Below are positions 11,775 through 23,526 of a stretch of DNA of 64,000 nt, one piece after another; positions within the stretch are counted from its first letter, which is position 1; the number at the start of each line of letters is the position of its first letter. The translations under genes were made by a program, and so were the position numbers. Origin of the DNA: Thysanoteuthis rhombus. Taxonomy: Eukaryota; Mollusca; Cephalopoda; Oegopsida; Thysanoteuthidae. Location: NCBI GenBank assembly GCA_963457665.1, contig OY735216.1:45814325-45878324 (forward strand). The letters run 5' to 3'. Under the pieces are notes generated by a model. The model searched no databases. It was not told where the DNA came from and was given only the letters and a program-made list of their open reading frames with translations.

Positions 11775-12695
11775 CAGTGGTTTTCAAACTTAATCAACTC
11801 GAGAAGATTAAGATTTTTCAATGATTAAATTTTCTATGGAATTACTTCAAAAAATAACTTTTCTTTCTAATACATATATTTATATATGTATTAAGAGATG
11901 GATGTATATGATCCGACAGAATGTTATATTATATAAAAACTAGAAAAATTAGAAATTATCTCCCATCGTTACACAGTTAATGCATTACTTAGCCTGAACA
12001 ATGCAAACAGAATAAACAATTGAAGAAAATAGGGCTGCAGCAGGCATTGAACCTGCCACTGATAGGGTAGCTGCTTCAACATAGCGTTACTCTTACCATT
12101 GAGCTAAACAACTGCCGGTAATGCAAAGGCCAAATTCATGCATCAGCCCCATTTTATTTATTGTTTATTCTATCTACGTTGTCTAGGCTAAGTGATAAAT
12201 TAACGACGGGGGATCATTTCAGATAAGAGATCCTATATAATATAACGCAATTTATAATCATATTTATATACGTACGTACGTGCCCACTCGATTTTGGTCT
12301 TGTTCATGGAATTATCCAAATGCGAATAAACCCAGATTGTAAATACATATTCGAATGGAAGAGTTATACTTAGTGAGAATAGATTTATGAATTATTGCTG
12401 ACGGAACAGCGTCCGGGTCACGTAAACAACCTTGGTGGTTTTAATTTAATCGTAACAGTTAAAAATAAGTATATGTAATCTACTAGAGTCATTGAATATG
12501 ATAAGAACATTATGAACAATAGATTATCGCACAAGATAAATGAAATGCGAAAGTATATGCAAATACCGTTAGGAAATCGGTTTTGTAATGAATGATTATC
12601 AAATATATTACGAAAAAGTCACTTCGTTTAGCAGAAACCTAGAAAAGGTCGAGCGGAACCCTAGGGTTCCGCAGAGCACAGTTTGAATACCTTTG
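11775..12695. mobile_element. Degraded hAT-like element containing a nested SINE
   Basis: The left end CAGTGGTTTTCAAACTT and the right end (reverse complement CAAAGGTATTCAAACTGTGC then TCTGCGGAACCCTAGGG) fit the common hAT terminal pattern. Flanking 8-mers ATCTAAAG and CATTAAAG agree at only 5 of 8 positions. No transposase frame is present; the interior is largely occupied by the fold-back SINE at about 11910-12285. Confidence 0.45.
11910..12285 (-). mobile_element. tRNA-derived SINE A with fold-back arms
   Basis: On the minus strand a pol III box A (TAGCTCAATGG, 12096-12106) and box B (GGTTCAATGCC, 12043-12053) define a tRNA-like head. The SINE body follows to about 11910 and ends near CCGACAGAAT. 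On the other side of the head (12148-12285) the same body sequence occurs again in reverse orientation: AGCCCCATTTTATTTATTG, then GTTTATTCT and GGCTAAGT match the complement of 11994-12035, and ATATAATATAAC matches again further out. The unit can fold into a long hairpin with the tRNA-like head near its apex. Confidence 0.75.
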
Positions 12696-13016
12696 CATTA
12701 AAGTGTCCGGGAAAAGAAACTCATAGGAGATACCTGAAGTGACCATCTCGGGTACTTAATCGATACATCTGTTCCCAACTTATTTTACTTTCTCACCGGG
12801 TTCAGCCGTTGTGCTTTAGCAAATATGTTTATGTTTCACCCTTTACCCTTACTGCGTACCCTTACCCTGATTCTTCCCCTCCTCCCAGTCTTTGTGTTGC
12901 TATTCAAAGTCCAGAACGTTTCAACCCTCATCTCTTTCAAAGTAAAACTTTTATTACTAAAATGTTATGGTTGGAAGGACGGGTTGTATATTTTTTTATA
13001 CAGATTGTTGTAAGTT

Positions 13017-14502
13017 ACTTCCCAAAAGTAACCCCGTGGAAGGTGAAAGAAGCCATTAGACAGACGAAGAAAGGAACTGCCCCTCGACCAGACAACATCA
13101 TCATCTACTTACTCCAAAAAGCGGTAAAATCATCACTAGGGAACTGGCTGTCCTCTTCAACTTGTGTCTAAAACACAGTAAAGTCCCAGACGATTGGAAC
13201 ATTGCTATCATAATGCTTTTATATAAAAAAGAAAACCCGAAAGACCTCAACAACTATAGGCCTATAAGCCTACTCAACTGTATATACAAACTTTTCACAA
13301 AGATCATCACCAACCGAATCACAAAAACACTCGATGAAAACCAGTCACGTAAACGAACTGGCTTTAGAAGAAGCTACTCGACGATGGACCACCTGCACTC
13401 GATAAATCAGCTGAAAGAAAAAGCAGCAGAGTATAAACTACCACTTGCCGTAGCATTTATCGACTTCAAAAAGGCGTTCGACTCAGTGGAAATCCTTAAG
13501 GTCATGGAGGCCATCAGTCGGCAAGGTGTAGATCCAGTATATGTTGAAGTGTTGAAACATATATACAATCACGGCAGCTCCTTTATCAGGTTACATAAAG
13601 ACTCAGACCTCTTTCAGTTCCAGAAAGGAGTAAGACAAGGTGATACCAGGTCACCTAAGCTCTTCACAGCCTACCTCGAGATGATCTTCAGAAGACTAGA
13701 CTGGGAGAGTAAAGGAATTAGAATAGATGGCGAGTATCTGAGCAACCTCAGATTTGCAGACGACATAGCCCTTTTCGCAGAGAACCTACACGACCTCCAA
13801 CTAATGATAGATGAACTAAATGAAGAGAGCAAGAAAGTCGGCCTACACATGAACTTCAGCAAGACGAAGATCATGTGCAACAACCACATTGGGGATAAAA
13901 ACACTAAGATCAAAATCGAGGACACACAACTGGAGGGAGTAGACCACTACATCTACCTAGGGCAACGAATCTCCATGAGACCCTCAAAAGAAGAAGAAAT
14001 CAAGCAAAGAATCACACTAGGATGGCAAGCCTTTGGCAGAGCTAGCTCAACCTTCAAAAATAAGAAGATCCCATTAATCCTAAAGAGAAGGGTGCATAAC
14101 CAATGCATCCTCCGAACCAAGAGACAGTCCCGTAAATTGAGAACCATGCAACGTGCATATGAGAGAATAATGCCGGGCCTCACATGGAGAGACCACAATA
14201 CAGGACAGTACATCCAAGAAAAGACAAGAGCCAGGGACATCATAGAATCCATTAAAAATCTCAAATGGCGGTGGGCTGGCCATGTTGCAAGAATGGCAGA
14301 CAATCGATGGACATCGCGACTCACGACATTGATCCCCTGAGACCACATGCGCAACCGAGGCTGGCAAAATATGAGATGGAGAGACGAGCTAGACAGGTTC
14401 AGGAAGTACTGGCTCCGTGACGCCCATGATAGAGAAATGTGGCAAATCCTGGGGAAAGTCTATGTCCAACGACGGACGCTAAAAGACTGATGATGATGAT
14501 GA
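13017..14502 (+). mobile_element. RTE-clade LINE, 5'-truncated, with 8-bp target duplication
   Basis: Carries most of a reverse transcriptase: start near VTPWKVKEAIRQTKKGTAP, NYRPISLLNCIYKLF, the first catalytic Asp in FIDFKKAFDSV, the QGDTRSPKLF block, and the catalytic RFADDIALF. It ends in the GHVARMADNRWTS tail typical of RTE-type invertebrate elements. The 3' end is an ATG repeat tail, as in RTE elements. TGTAAGTT flanks it on both sides (13009-13016 and 14503-14510). There is no endonuclease domain: 5' truncation removed it. Damage: a frameshift near 13130-13165, an in-frame internal loss of about 12 codons near 14110, and a CGA to TGA stop at 14338-14340. Confidence 0.88.
13162..14340 (+). 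pseudogene. LINE reverse transcriptase, longest open frame
   Basis: 392-codon frame inside the truncated LINE. It holds reverse transcriptase motifs: LYKK...NYRPISLL, AFIDFKKAFDSV, GVRQGDTRSPKLF, LRFADDIALFAEN and the thumb-like LGQRISM block. The frame continues after the TGA as DHMRNRGWQNMRWRDELDRF to a natural stop at 14488-14490; other copies read arginine there. It cannot encode a full functional element because the endonuclease is absent. Confidence 0.85.
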
Positions 14503-14510
14503 TGTAAGTT

Positions 14511-16130
14511 CGATCCCTATTCGAGCGCTGCACATATGTTGTGTTGTGTCGAGCTCTGTAAATGCCCAGGGTCGTATTTGAACCTGGAAAGTTCAACCGT
14601 ATTCAGATACATGGCATGCACCCCCTCCCGCTTGGTGCCCTTGTTGACTGCCATCGCGTTGTCGCTACCTTGAGCTGGCCGATTAAATATCAATAATGTT
14701 ACATTGCCTGGTGATCAGAAACCAATGATTCTGCGACGGGGAGCACGTAACACTTGATAAGATTACGTGATAATTTCATTTAAAAGAATTGAATGAACTG
14801 AGCACTTTCAGATAGCAGGTTCGAAGATAGCGCCATGACTGGAATAGCCCAGAGCTAAACGAACCAATGACCGTGGGGGGGGGGGCATCTCTTGAAGTAA
14901 AAAAACGAAACAAATAAAAGTAAAAAAATTACCACCGAAAAAAAAATGTTACAACCTTCACAAGGGCAGTAACCAAATACTTCGAAAAAGTACATCCTTA
15001 CTAATGGCAGAAAATAAGGTTCCGATTCATCGTTATAATTACTTTCTTGTATTTAGAACCCCTTTGATCTAAAATCTTAGAAATCAACTTTTTTTCTCCC
15101 AAACTGTATGTAAGCTCTATATGCGGTATTAAGACACACCAATTAGCGTTGGAATTACATTGATATCTCAAAAACCGTAGGAGGTGAAGCAGACCCAGAA
15201 ATGAGTGAATAAGAATTTTTGAAAGTATATTATGTTGAATGACAGACATTTTGGAGGGGATCCATCATATTTCACTCAAGTTGTACTTATCAGTCATCAC
15301 AGGTGTTTCATTTTAAAACAAGAGTACATGACATTTGATTGTACTTAGCTCTAAATGACTTATTCTGAAGCAAATGCTTCTTTTGTAAACGTCACTCAAC
15401 ATGAAATTTACTTTCCAACAATATATAATGTGTCCCTATTTGATGAAAATGCCATCACGAAAAATACCGTTAAAATTTTTTTTCCCACTGATCTGGAGTG
15501 TCTATCTAAGATATCCTTGTTAACTGAAGGCCTCTCTAACATAACCAATTGGTTTCATTAGTCAACTAAAAATTCTTCAAGTTCTATTACAGCCAAACTA
15601 AAAGTCTTTTTAACGTGGTGCAAAAAATTTAAACGACTTTGACCCTAACCCTAACCTAACTCCGTCCCATCCAGATGTTGCGAAAGCCATGTGTTCGACC
15701 ATGAAAATTTCGTCTACGGTAATGATCTATGAAATATTCAGGCAAACGTTAAACAAACATGATTACTCCAAGGACAAAGTCTACTGATCAAATATGGCGA
15801 ACGGAACGTTTTATCTGATGAATCGTGAGATCTATTTGTGTGAACCGATGTTCGTACGCGCGCGCAGCCGAGCAAGTTTAATATAAGGGATAGGTAAAAA
15901 AAAAAATTTGTGGACGTATTTGAATTTCAATGATCACGTGTTGTGATATCGCAAGACGTTGTTACTTGAAATTGTTTCAATATTGGTTCAATTGAAATGG
16001 CCACTTCGGTAAAATTAAAAACGATAATTAATAAACTATCATTTTCCAAGTAAATTGCTAGTGCCGCTGCTAAAGCAAAGAATATCCTAGGACTGATTAA
16101 GCATACTTTCTCATAGTATTGAGAAATGGA
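14511..16130. other. Intergenic DNA, nothing recognised
   Basis: Contains a G run at 14874-14885 and the short CCCTAACCCTAACC string near 15645. No host gene or clear repeat match was found. Confidence 0.4.
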
Positions 16131-16137
16131 TATAAAC

Positions 16138-16577
16138 CCCGACCGAATAATTATGAATGCATTATACTTCAAACTACTTGAAATGACCTCCTGTTATTAC
16201 ACGATGAATGTGTAACAAAACGCTGAGACAGCTTATAATTGAATAAACAATTCAAGAAAACGGAGCTGCTGCAAGAATTGAACCTGCGACTGGTTAGGTA
16301 GCCGCTTTAATGTAGCTTTGCTCTTACCATTGAGCAGTCCGGTGGAAAGACAAAAGTTTAATTCCCACATTCTCATTTGTGTTCATTCACTGTCCATATC
16401 TGCACTATTGTTTCTCAACATGGACAATTGAATTATTAATAAATAGGTATATAAGCCGACAGAATAATTATGAATGCATTATATTATTTTAAACTCTATT
16501 TGAAATGGCCTCCCGTTATAACACGGAGAATTTGCCACTTGGTCTAAATAGCGTAAATAGAATAAATAATTGAAGAA
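16138..16577 (-). mobile_element. tRNA-derived SINE A, second copy plus truncated copy
   Basis: The tRNA-like head (box B near 16275-16284, box A near 16327-16336, minus strand) with its body at 16138-16262 repeats the family seen at 11910-12285. A second body (16457-16577, from GCCGACAGAATAATTATGAA to AATAATTGAAGAAAC) follows in the same orientation without a head. Here the two bodies are direct repeats, whereas at 12 kb they are inverted. Confidence 0.75.
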
Positions 16578-16669
16578 ACGTTTGTGACTATGTTTGCCTC
16601 CTCCATCCAAACGGTACGTCGCAGTCGGAGATTATTATTCAAGGTACAGCTGCCCCATTTTTCCGAGGA

Positions 16670-17830
16670 GATCTTATTTTCAATTTTAGGGTTCAAAATG
16701 TTGGGGAATTTTTTTTTTTCCGCTTTTAGGTTTCAGAATTGAGGGTTGTTTTCTAAGGATGGAACAAAGTTTTTTTTTTCTCTCTTAGTGATCGAAATCG
16801 AATGGAAAATGTTTTTCCACTTTCATGAGTCAAAATCGGAGGGGAAATTTTATTTTATTCTCAAGGTTTAAAATTGAGGAGAAACTTCTTTTACTTTCAA
16901 ACGGCAAAATCGACTTAGTCGAGGGAAAGATTTTTTTTTTTTATTTTAGGGGTCAAATTCTGGGGGACGAAATTTTATCTCACTTTAAGCTATCAAAATC
17001 GAAAGAAAAGATTTTTTTCTATTTTAGGGATTAGCATCGAGGGGTAAGGTTTTGTTTTGTTTTTTTAATTTTTGGTGTCAAAATTTAGTGGAAGTTTTTT
17101 CTCACTTTTAGAGTTTACAAATCGAGAGGACGATTTTTTTCAATTATAGGGGTCAAAATCGAGGGGAAATTCTTTTTACTTCTAGGGATCAAAATCGCTG
17201 AGGAAGTCTTTTTCTCTTCTAGCGGTCAAATAAAGGATTTTTTCTCGTGTCTTAGGTTCAAAACCAAAGAGGAACTTTTTCTTTCACTTCCAGAGATCAA
17301 AATCAAGGGGGAAGATTTTTTCTTAATTTTATCGATCAACATCTGGGGGAATATGATTTTTTAGATGGTGGGAGTTAAATCGAGGGGGGGGAAGATTTTT
17401 TTTTTTCACTTTTAGGGATCAAAATCGAGACAGAGGAATTTTTCCCACTTTCCATTTGAGGTCTAAATCGATCAAGAATTTTTTTCGATTCCAGGGGTTA
17501 AAATCAAGGGGGATTTTTTTCATTTTCAAGTGTCAGAATCGGATTGAAGGATTTTTCTCTCATTTAGTGATTTATTTTTCACTTCTGGGGATGATAATCG
17601 GTGGCAACTTTTTTTATTACTTTTAGGGGTCTAAATCTAGATGGGAAATTTTTTTATTTTTTTTTTTCACTTTCATCGGACGAATTCGTGCTGGAACATT
17701 TTTTCACTTTCAAGTGTTAAGATTAAAGGGTAGATTTTCTCCCTTTCTGGGATCAAAAGTGAAGGGAACTATTTTTTACATTTAATAATCCATGGTGGTC
17801 TAAAGCAAGGGGAAACAGTGTTATCATATT
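16670..17830 (+). repeat. Degenerate tandem array, ~42-bp unit
   Basis: About 25 or more units of the form TTTTAGGGGTCAAAATCGAG, then GGGAAGATTTTTTTCAC. Unit length and T-run length vary. The array ends before TCGGGCAACGCCGGGTATT (17847-17865), a short GC-rich near-palindrome that looks like a conserved element end. The array therefore probably lies inside a mobile element. Confidence 0.8.
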
Positions 17831-18517
17831 TGCAGATATGTTCCCTCGGGCAACGCCGGGTATTATTGCTACTACTAAATAAGAATTACGTCCGTCTGCA
17901 CTTCGACGATACAGACTTGGTCACTGTATGAAAATATTCTACAAAAATTTAATTGACGAGCAACTAAAGGGAGGCTAAATTGAAGTTTTTAAAAATTATG
18001 CGTGGTCAACAATTAGTAGTACCTGATTTTTTTTCACTGGAAGGGAGTACAAGGGACTGTGGGGTCACACATATACGGTAGATGTAAGTAGACTGAATAC
18101 CAGAAAATTCCTTTTCGGCGATTAAGTGGTGGGACTCTGAAATAGTTTATCGGAATGTGTAGTGCTATCAACAAATGTAGATTACTTCAAAAAGAAATTA
18201 TGATCTTTATTACACCACTTTAAATGTACAAGGCCATTGTTATGATGTAGATATGAGTGTCATGATATGTGATTGTATATGCAATTTGTTTAGTCTTTTT
18301 CGCACTAAATATAGATGTTCCAGCTGTTTCAAATCAAAACCAGATTCAGTAACGTATTCTCATTGATGACAATTGTATATATATTCGTTTTTGACAACAG
18401 TCAACCGGTGAATTTCGAAAGTCAAGGTTTTTGTGTCCTGCTTATTTTTCGGGAATTCTTTTGTTGACTTATTTCGTTTCATCTTATTCACTCCATTAAA
18501 TGAATTGTTGTGAATCA

Positions 18518-18596
18518 TCATCATCATCATCATCATGATCATCAGCATCAAAGACGGACATTGAAAGGATGATGATGATGATGATGATGATGATCT
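18518..18596 (+). repeat. (ATC)n/(ATG)n inverted trinucleotide microsatellite
   Basis: A CAT run (18518-18545) followed 20 bp later by an ATG run (18568-18593). The two are complementary and could pair. Confidence 0.85.
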
Positions 18597-18756
18597 TTGA
18601 TGAGATATTAATCAGGAATGTAAACCAATTTAATGAATCTAAATAAATCCAACCCTTTTAGGTAAAATGCGTGAGAATTTTCCTTTCATGCGTGAGAACG
18701 TAATAAGTGTGTCTTGGGAGGCCTGCATATACACGTGTGTATGCGTATACGTGTGT

Positions 18757-19120
18757 TCAGTGGCGTTCTTTGGGTAGATGTCACCCAGGGCAGTACTCAG
18801 TCACTCCCAGTAATGCCAACTCAAAAAAAAAGATTTCGCACTAAATTGACCCCCCAAAAATATCAAAAAATGTTAGAACGCACAAAATAAATACTGTTTG
18901 GACTTTTTATGGCCATTTTTGATACTTGAAAATTCGTCTAAATTGACTAGAAAATAGATGAACATTGGCTAAATTCGCTGAAAATCAGCACTCAAAATAG
19001 CAGAAGATTGGCTAAATTCGTAGGAAAATTAGCACTAAAAATAGCGGAAAATGTTGAATTTTCGCGCTGCCGATGATGTCACCCCTTTGATGGTGTCACT
19101 CGGAACGGCTACCCCTACCC
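18757..19120. repeat. Possible hAT-like repeat with internal tandem duplication
   Basis: Starts near CAGTGGCGTTCTTTGGGTAG and ends near GGTACATCAGTG, with GTCACCC blocks near both ends. Inside, ATTGGCTAAATTCG...AGCACT units of about 44 bp repeat at 18964 and 19008. The termini are weak. Confidence 0.35.
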
Positions 19121-19279
19121 CGTCGGTACATCAGTGTATGTGTGTGTGAGTTTCTAGCGTGTATGTGCGCGTGTGCATGTGTGACTATTTTACGTTTCAT
19201 TTATGATTAAACACCGTTCGCTGAAAAGTCGCACAACGTCACGAGATACTCACGTGTAGGAAGAGCCATTCAATAATAT

Positions 19280-20075
19280 TTATAAACACAGACCTACACT
19301 CATGATCATCTCCAAACACAAATTCTAAACACATCGACCACACTGTTTATACACCTGGTGATAGACTGATGACTCTGAATGTTGACATTACGTTTTAGAA
19401 AAAGTCTCAAACTGACAATTAGCTTTAAAAGTAAGTTTGTACGAAGTCCGACATGAGCCCTCTGGAAATATTCTGTCATTTGAGATTATCATCATCAGTG
19501 CTGGATTAACTATGTAGCAAAAGTAGCACATGCTAAAGGCCCCCGCAATTTCCTGGGCCCCGTGCAAATGCTTGCAAGCTATTTATTCCGATTCGATTCT
19601 AAACTTGCTCTATTACTATAGCAGACTACTGTCTATGATGAGGATCTGTCTTTTCCAATTCGATCAATGTCGTCAATATGGTTCCACGTATGTATTTGTT
19701 TGGTTACCGGGCACCAAGTGGTAGGGGCCGCCCGTCAAGGAGGACTCTCCGAATGCAAATGGAAAAATAGATAATGAGAAAATGATTTAATCAAACCGAA
19801 TAAAAACATTGAAATTCTGTTTTGCAGAAAGTTAGAGATACAATTGACAAAGGAAATTTACCTGATTATTGTAATGAACTTTTTATTCATAAGCATTCAC
19901 TTTTCCTTCTTATAAGACATAGATAGATATGTACGTAAGATAATACTATATTTTAAAGGGCGCCGAAGATCTACTTGCCCGAGGTGCCAGGAATCCCAAG
20001 ACCGTCCCTGGGTCAACCTAAATTCTCACCAAAACTGACAACGTAGGTTTCTTCAGTTTAAGACAGGGTCTGGAT
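19280..20075 (+). repeat. Composite repeat E, first ~800-bp copy
   Basis: Same order and orientation as 24320-25130. Shared blocks include ATTTATAAACACAGA, TGTTTAYACACSTGGTGATAG, AACTATGTAGC, GCTTGCAAGCTAT..TTCCGATTC, CCAAGTGSTAGGG and CAAGACCGKCC. It ends with CTCACCAAAACTG, the start of repeat C. Identity looks moderate, so the duplication is old. Confidence 0.75.
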
Positions 20076-20513
20076 ACGAAAACGACAACAAATTGATACA
20101 ATTACAGAGATATATGAAACATATTGGTCGTGTTATCTGGCTGTAAGCCAAATGAATAAGTTGATTACTTTTCAAGTGAAAAACTTTTTGTGTTATGATA
20201 TTTATGTTAATTGTCTTGATTTGGGACCCCTTTATAAAATATGCTACTGGCCCGGTTCGAGCTTTGTCCGGTCTTGATTAACATAGCGGCTAAATGCTTA
20301 AGTACACTTGAAAGCTTTTTGCAGTACAATGTAAGCAGTTTATTATAATTACAGATAAGCACATTAATAAACATTGATGAGGCACAGTGCATAACATTTC
20401 TCAGATGTCCTTCTATTTTGTATAAGAAACTGTCAACATAGGTTCCGTCATTTTTCAAGTCAGTCTAGCAGTCTAAGTATGCATGTACCACCAATGAAAC
20501 GAGCGAGCTGGAT

Positions 20514-21045
20514 GAGATCCTCAAAAGAAGAAGAAATCAAGCGAAGAATCACCCTAGGATAGCAAGCCTTTGGCAGAGCAAGCTCAACCTTCAAAAACAA
20601 GACGATCCCATTAATCTTAAAAAGAAGAGTATATAACCAAAGCATTCTCCCATTAGTCACTTATGGAGCTGAAACATGGAACCTAACCAAGAGACAGACC
20701 TGCAAATTGAGAAGCATGTAACGCACGCATCAAAGAATTATGCTCAACCTCGCATGGAGAGATCACAAGACGGCACTGTATATCAGGGAGAAAACAGGAA
20801 TCCGAGACATCATAGAATCTACTAGAAAACTGAAACAGCAGACAACAAATGGACATTGCGACTCACGACATGGATCCCCAGAGATCACATGCGCAATCGA
20901 TGCCAGCAGAGTATTAGACGGAGAGACGAGCTAGACAAATTCAAAAAGTACTGGCTCTGTGACGCTCACGATGGAGAAGTGTGGCGAATCATGGGGGAAG
21001 GTCCTTGTCCAACGACGGTCGTTAAAAAGACCGATGATGATGATT
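20514..21045 (+). mobile_element. RTE-type LINE 3' copy
   Basis: Second plus-strand copy, starting at the segment coding PSKEEEIKRRITL and ending in a GATGATGAT tail. It keeps the stretch coding YGAETWNLTKRQ that is missing from the 13-kb copy, which shows that copy has an internal deletion. It has its own stops and a deletion in the GHVARMADN region. Confidence 0.85.
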
Positions 21046-21786
21046 CCTAGGAAAATGTTTCGACTGGAGGTAGACGAAAATCGAATCTATGTCAATGGAA
21101 GTTTATGCGAAAAATATCACGGAGCAAAGCAATCTATGTGTCACAGCCAGCAGTGTTAGCAAATGAGCAAACACCTTGAAATAGGACCGGTGCCATGAGC
21201 GTCTGTTGCAACTTTTCCAGGGCGGGATAGGGTAAGCAATATATTTCCAGGGAGGGAGAGAGAGATATTCGGAATTTAACTTAGCGGCAACCCTGTCACC
21301 AGTGGAGAATACTAACACCTACTTCTTTTTACATAGGCACATTAAATTCGGGTTACATGAAATAATCGTAAAGCGCCATTATCCTTTATTGACCATAATG
21401 TTCAAAATTTCAACCCCCCTCACTCAAGGTGAGAAAACCTGTTCAAATGGGGGACATATACCTCGTCCCAAACCCCCCACATACACACACACATTTTTCT
21501 CCACCAGATGCCCATGACTGGTGAATCTAATGGGGTGTTAAGGAGAATAATCCAAGAGAGACAAAATGACCCAGGTCGAAACTAATTTTCCTCTTTGTAC
21601 GTCAATAAATCATTCAAACTCCATGGTTTGCTTTCATCGTTCATTGCACTGATTTGTCCTGGCGCTGATTTGTCAATAAAGACAAAAGGATTAGATAATA
21701 AAACTAGGTGCCCGAAAAAAGCAATCGTCATATCGCTCTCGCTTTGAATAGTAGTATTTGATAGCAGGTTTGCGATAAGATTACGC

Positions 21787-21880
21787 AGTAAACCTTCGCT
21801 ATAACGAACTTCGGCTTTAACGAACTCGTGCATCCATTCTAAGTGACACCGGATTTGCCGAACAAAGTTCGACAAACACA
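21787..21880. mobile_element. Possible pogo/Tigger-type terminal sequence
   Basis: CAGTAAACCTTCGCTATAACG followed by AACTTCGGCTTTAACGAACT resembles the terminal repeats of pogo-class Tc1/mariner elements. No partner terminus or transposase was located nearby. Confidence 0.3.
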
Positions 21881-22139
21881 TGGGCCAAGACGGTAATTCG
21901 TAGCATCATTTAATCGCAGATTCATGCAAAGATCACAATTGTGTACGAATTGGAGCATTGATAGATAAAAGATATAGATTAAAAATAAACAGGACTCGCT
22001 GCTGCAGGAATAGTCTCCACTCTAACTTTTAGGCTTTTTTTTGCCGTGCAGGACATGGACAATTAGAAGCAACATTGGTTGTTACGTATGAAATGTTTTT
22101 TTAAGTCAAATAAAGAATGACATAAGCAAAGAAAACAGT

Positions 22140-22510
22140 AAATATTTAATTGGAATATGACCCGTTTGAACCAATAACCTTTTCCCAATGATCCTCCTGA
22201 ACGCCAGCACTAAGAAATTCTCTGGGAATTTCAGTAAAAGCACGAATTATGGAGTCTTCATTGTTGAGCCTTCTGTTATAGATATAAGAAGTTCATAATG
22301 GTTAAAAAGACGATGCTCTGTCAGGTGAATATGGAGGATACTACAAGATTCCATACCCCAATTCTCAAAGCTTAGATCTGTTGGGCTTTCTTGCACTGTC
22401 ACAGAGCATTTCACTCAATTTATGAAGGAGTCATTTTTCCAACTTGTTAACCTTTCCTAGCGCCTTGAGATGACGTGACATGACCATCGTTGAAGTCGTA
22501 AAGTCTCAAG
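22140..22510 (-). pseudogene. Mariner-type transposase fossil
   Basis: On the minus strand, with stops and frameshifts, the order is a decayed LHDNARPH-like block (MLCDSARKPNRSKL), ELGYGIL, YPPYSPDRASSF (family YPPYSPDLAPSD, third catalytic acid), then LNNEDSIIRAFTEIPREFL and HWEKVIGSNGSY (family RWxKVIxxxGxY end). This matches the C-terminal third of mariner transposases. No complete frame survives. Confidence 0.7.
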
Positions 22511-22569
22511 AAAATACTCCTCAAACCGTTGTTCGCGAGCCATTGGCCACTGCTGTCAATGATTCTTCG

Positions 22570-23300
22570 GCATTAAAAATAGGTTTTGGCTTCCTGTGAG
22601 GTTTATAATTAGTATCTATATTTACTGAACTAAAGCTATTGAACTATCTCTGAACAACTTGCACTATATATATCTTCTAAATGCATTGATGACGTTATCA
22701 ATAGCTTAATGATCTTTGTGCCCTAATTTGAAATCGGAAATGAAAGTGGAAATTAGTCCAACTTCCTGGGTAGATACTGAAATAAAGTAAAATCATTTCG
22801 CTAAGTACGTAAAATTACATTAAATATTACGAACGTCATTAAAAACGAAAGTTTTTTTGTGATAAAAGACGACATCTATTGAGTTCACTTGCTAGATGCA
22901 TCAACTGCATCTTGCAAAACGTCAGGAAAACCCCACAGTCTCTATCAGGATAGTCTGCTAACAGTTATACCCAGCAGCGCCTGGGGTAGTCGATCTAGGA
23001 TGAAACGAGGCGCTGCGTACCTATGCCCTGCAGGGCAGGGGGTATTTGTTTATTATTTGGGGCGCGTGGTCTATCAGATTGTCTGTGTAGATAGTTTTAT
23101 GCATTATTCATGATCTGTTCACAGTCAATCTTTCCTCTAGAGTCGGCCGGTTTTTCTTTTCTTTTTTTGACGGTGAAGTCATCGTTCCAGACTCGCAGTT
23201 GTATTTATTGTACGCTAATCTGGCCGCTTATCGATTTATATTTTCTAACTTTGAACTGTTTGATAGTGTGTGACGACTCCAAGCACGAGGTGCATACTTG
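22570..23300. other. Intergenic DNA, nothing recognised
   Basis: No coding homology or repeat match was seen. Short frames here lack domains. Confidence 0.4.
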
Positions 23301-23304
23301 GCTA

Positions 23305-23526
23305 TTATCATTATCGTCAGTCTTTTAACGTCTATCGTTGGACATGGACCTTCCCCAGGATTCGCCACAGTTCTCTATCATAGGCGTCGCGGAGCCAGTA
23401 CTTTCTGAATTTGTCTAGCTCGTCCCTCCATCTAATATTCTGCCGGCCTTGGTTGCGCATGTGATCTCGGGGGATCCATGTCGTGAGCCGCGATGTCCAT
23501 TGGTTGTCCGCTATTCGTGCAATATA
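23305..23526 (-). mobile_element. RTE-type LINE 3' end copy
   Basis: Complement encodes ARIADNQWTSRLTTWIPRDH, then MRNQGRQNIRWRDELDKFRK and WRILGKVHVQR. This copy is intact where the 13-kb copy has a stop, so it helps define the ancestral reading. 5'-truncated. Confidence 0.88.

Noticed and set aside
12034..12110. Possible functional tRNA gene
   Set aside because: Box A and box B are present but the acceptor and anticodon arms do not form a clean cloverleaf, and the head is joined to a dispersed SINE body; the same head recurs at 16.3 kb.
2063..15657. Interstitial telomere sequences (TTAGGG type)
   Set aside because: Only two units at each site; chance or relic level.
16670..17830. Possible CRISPR array
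   Set aside because: Units are contiguous and degenerate with no unique spacers, and the DNA is eukaryotic.
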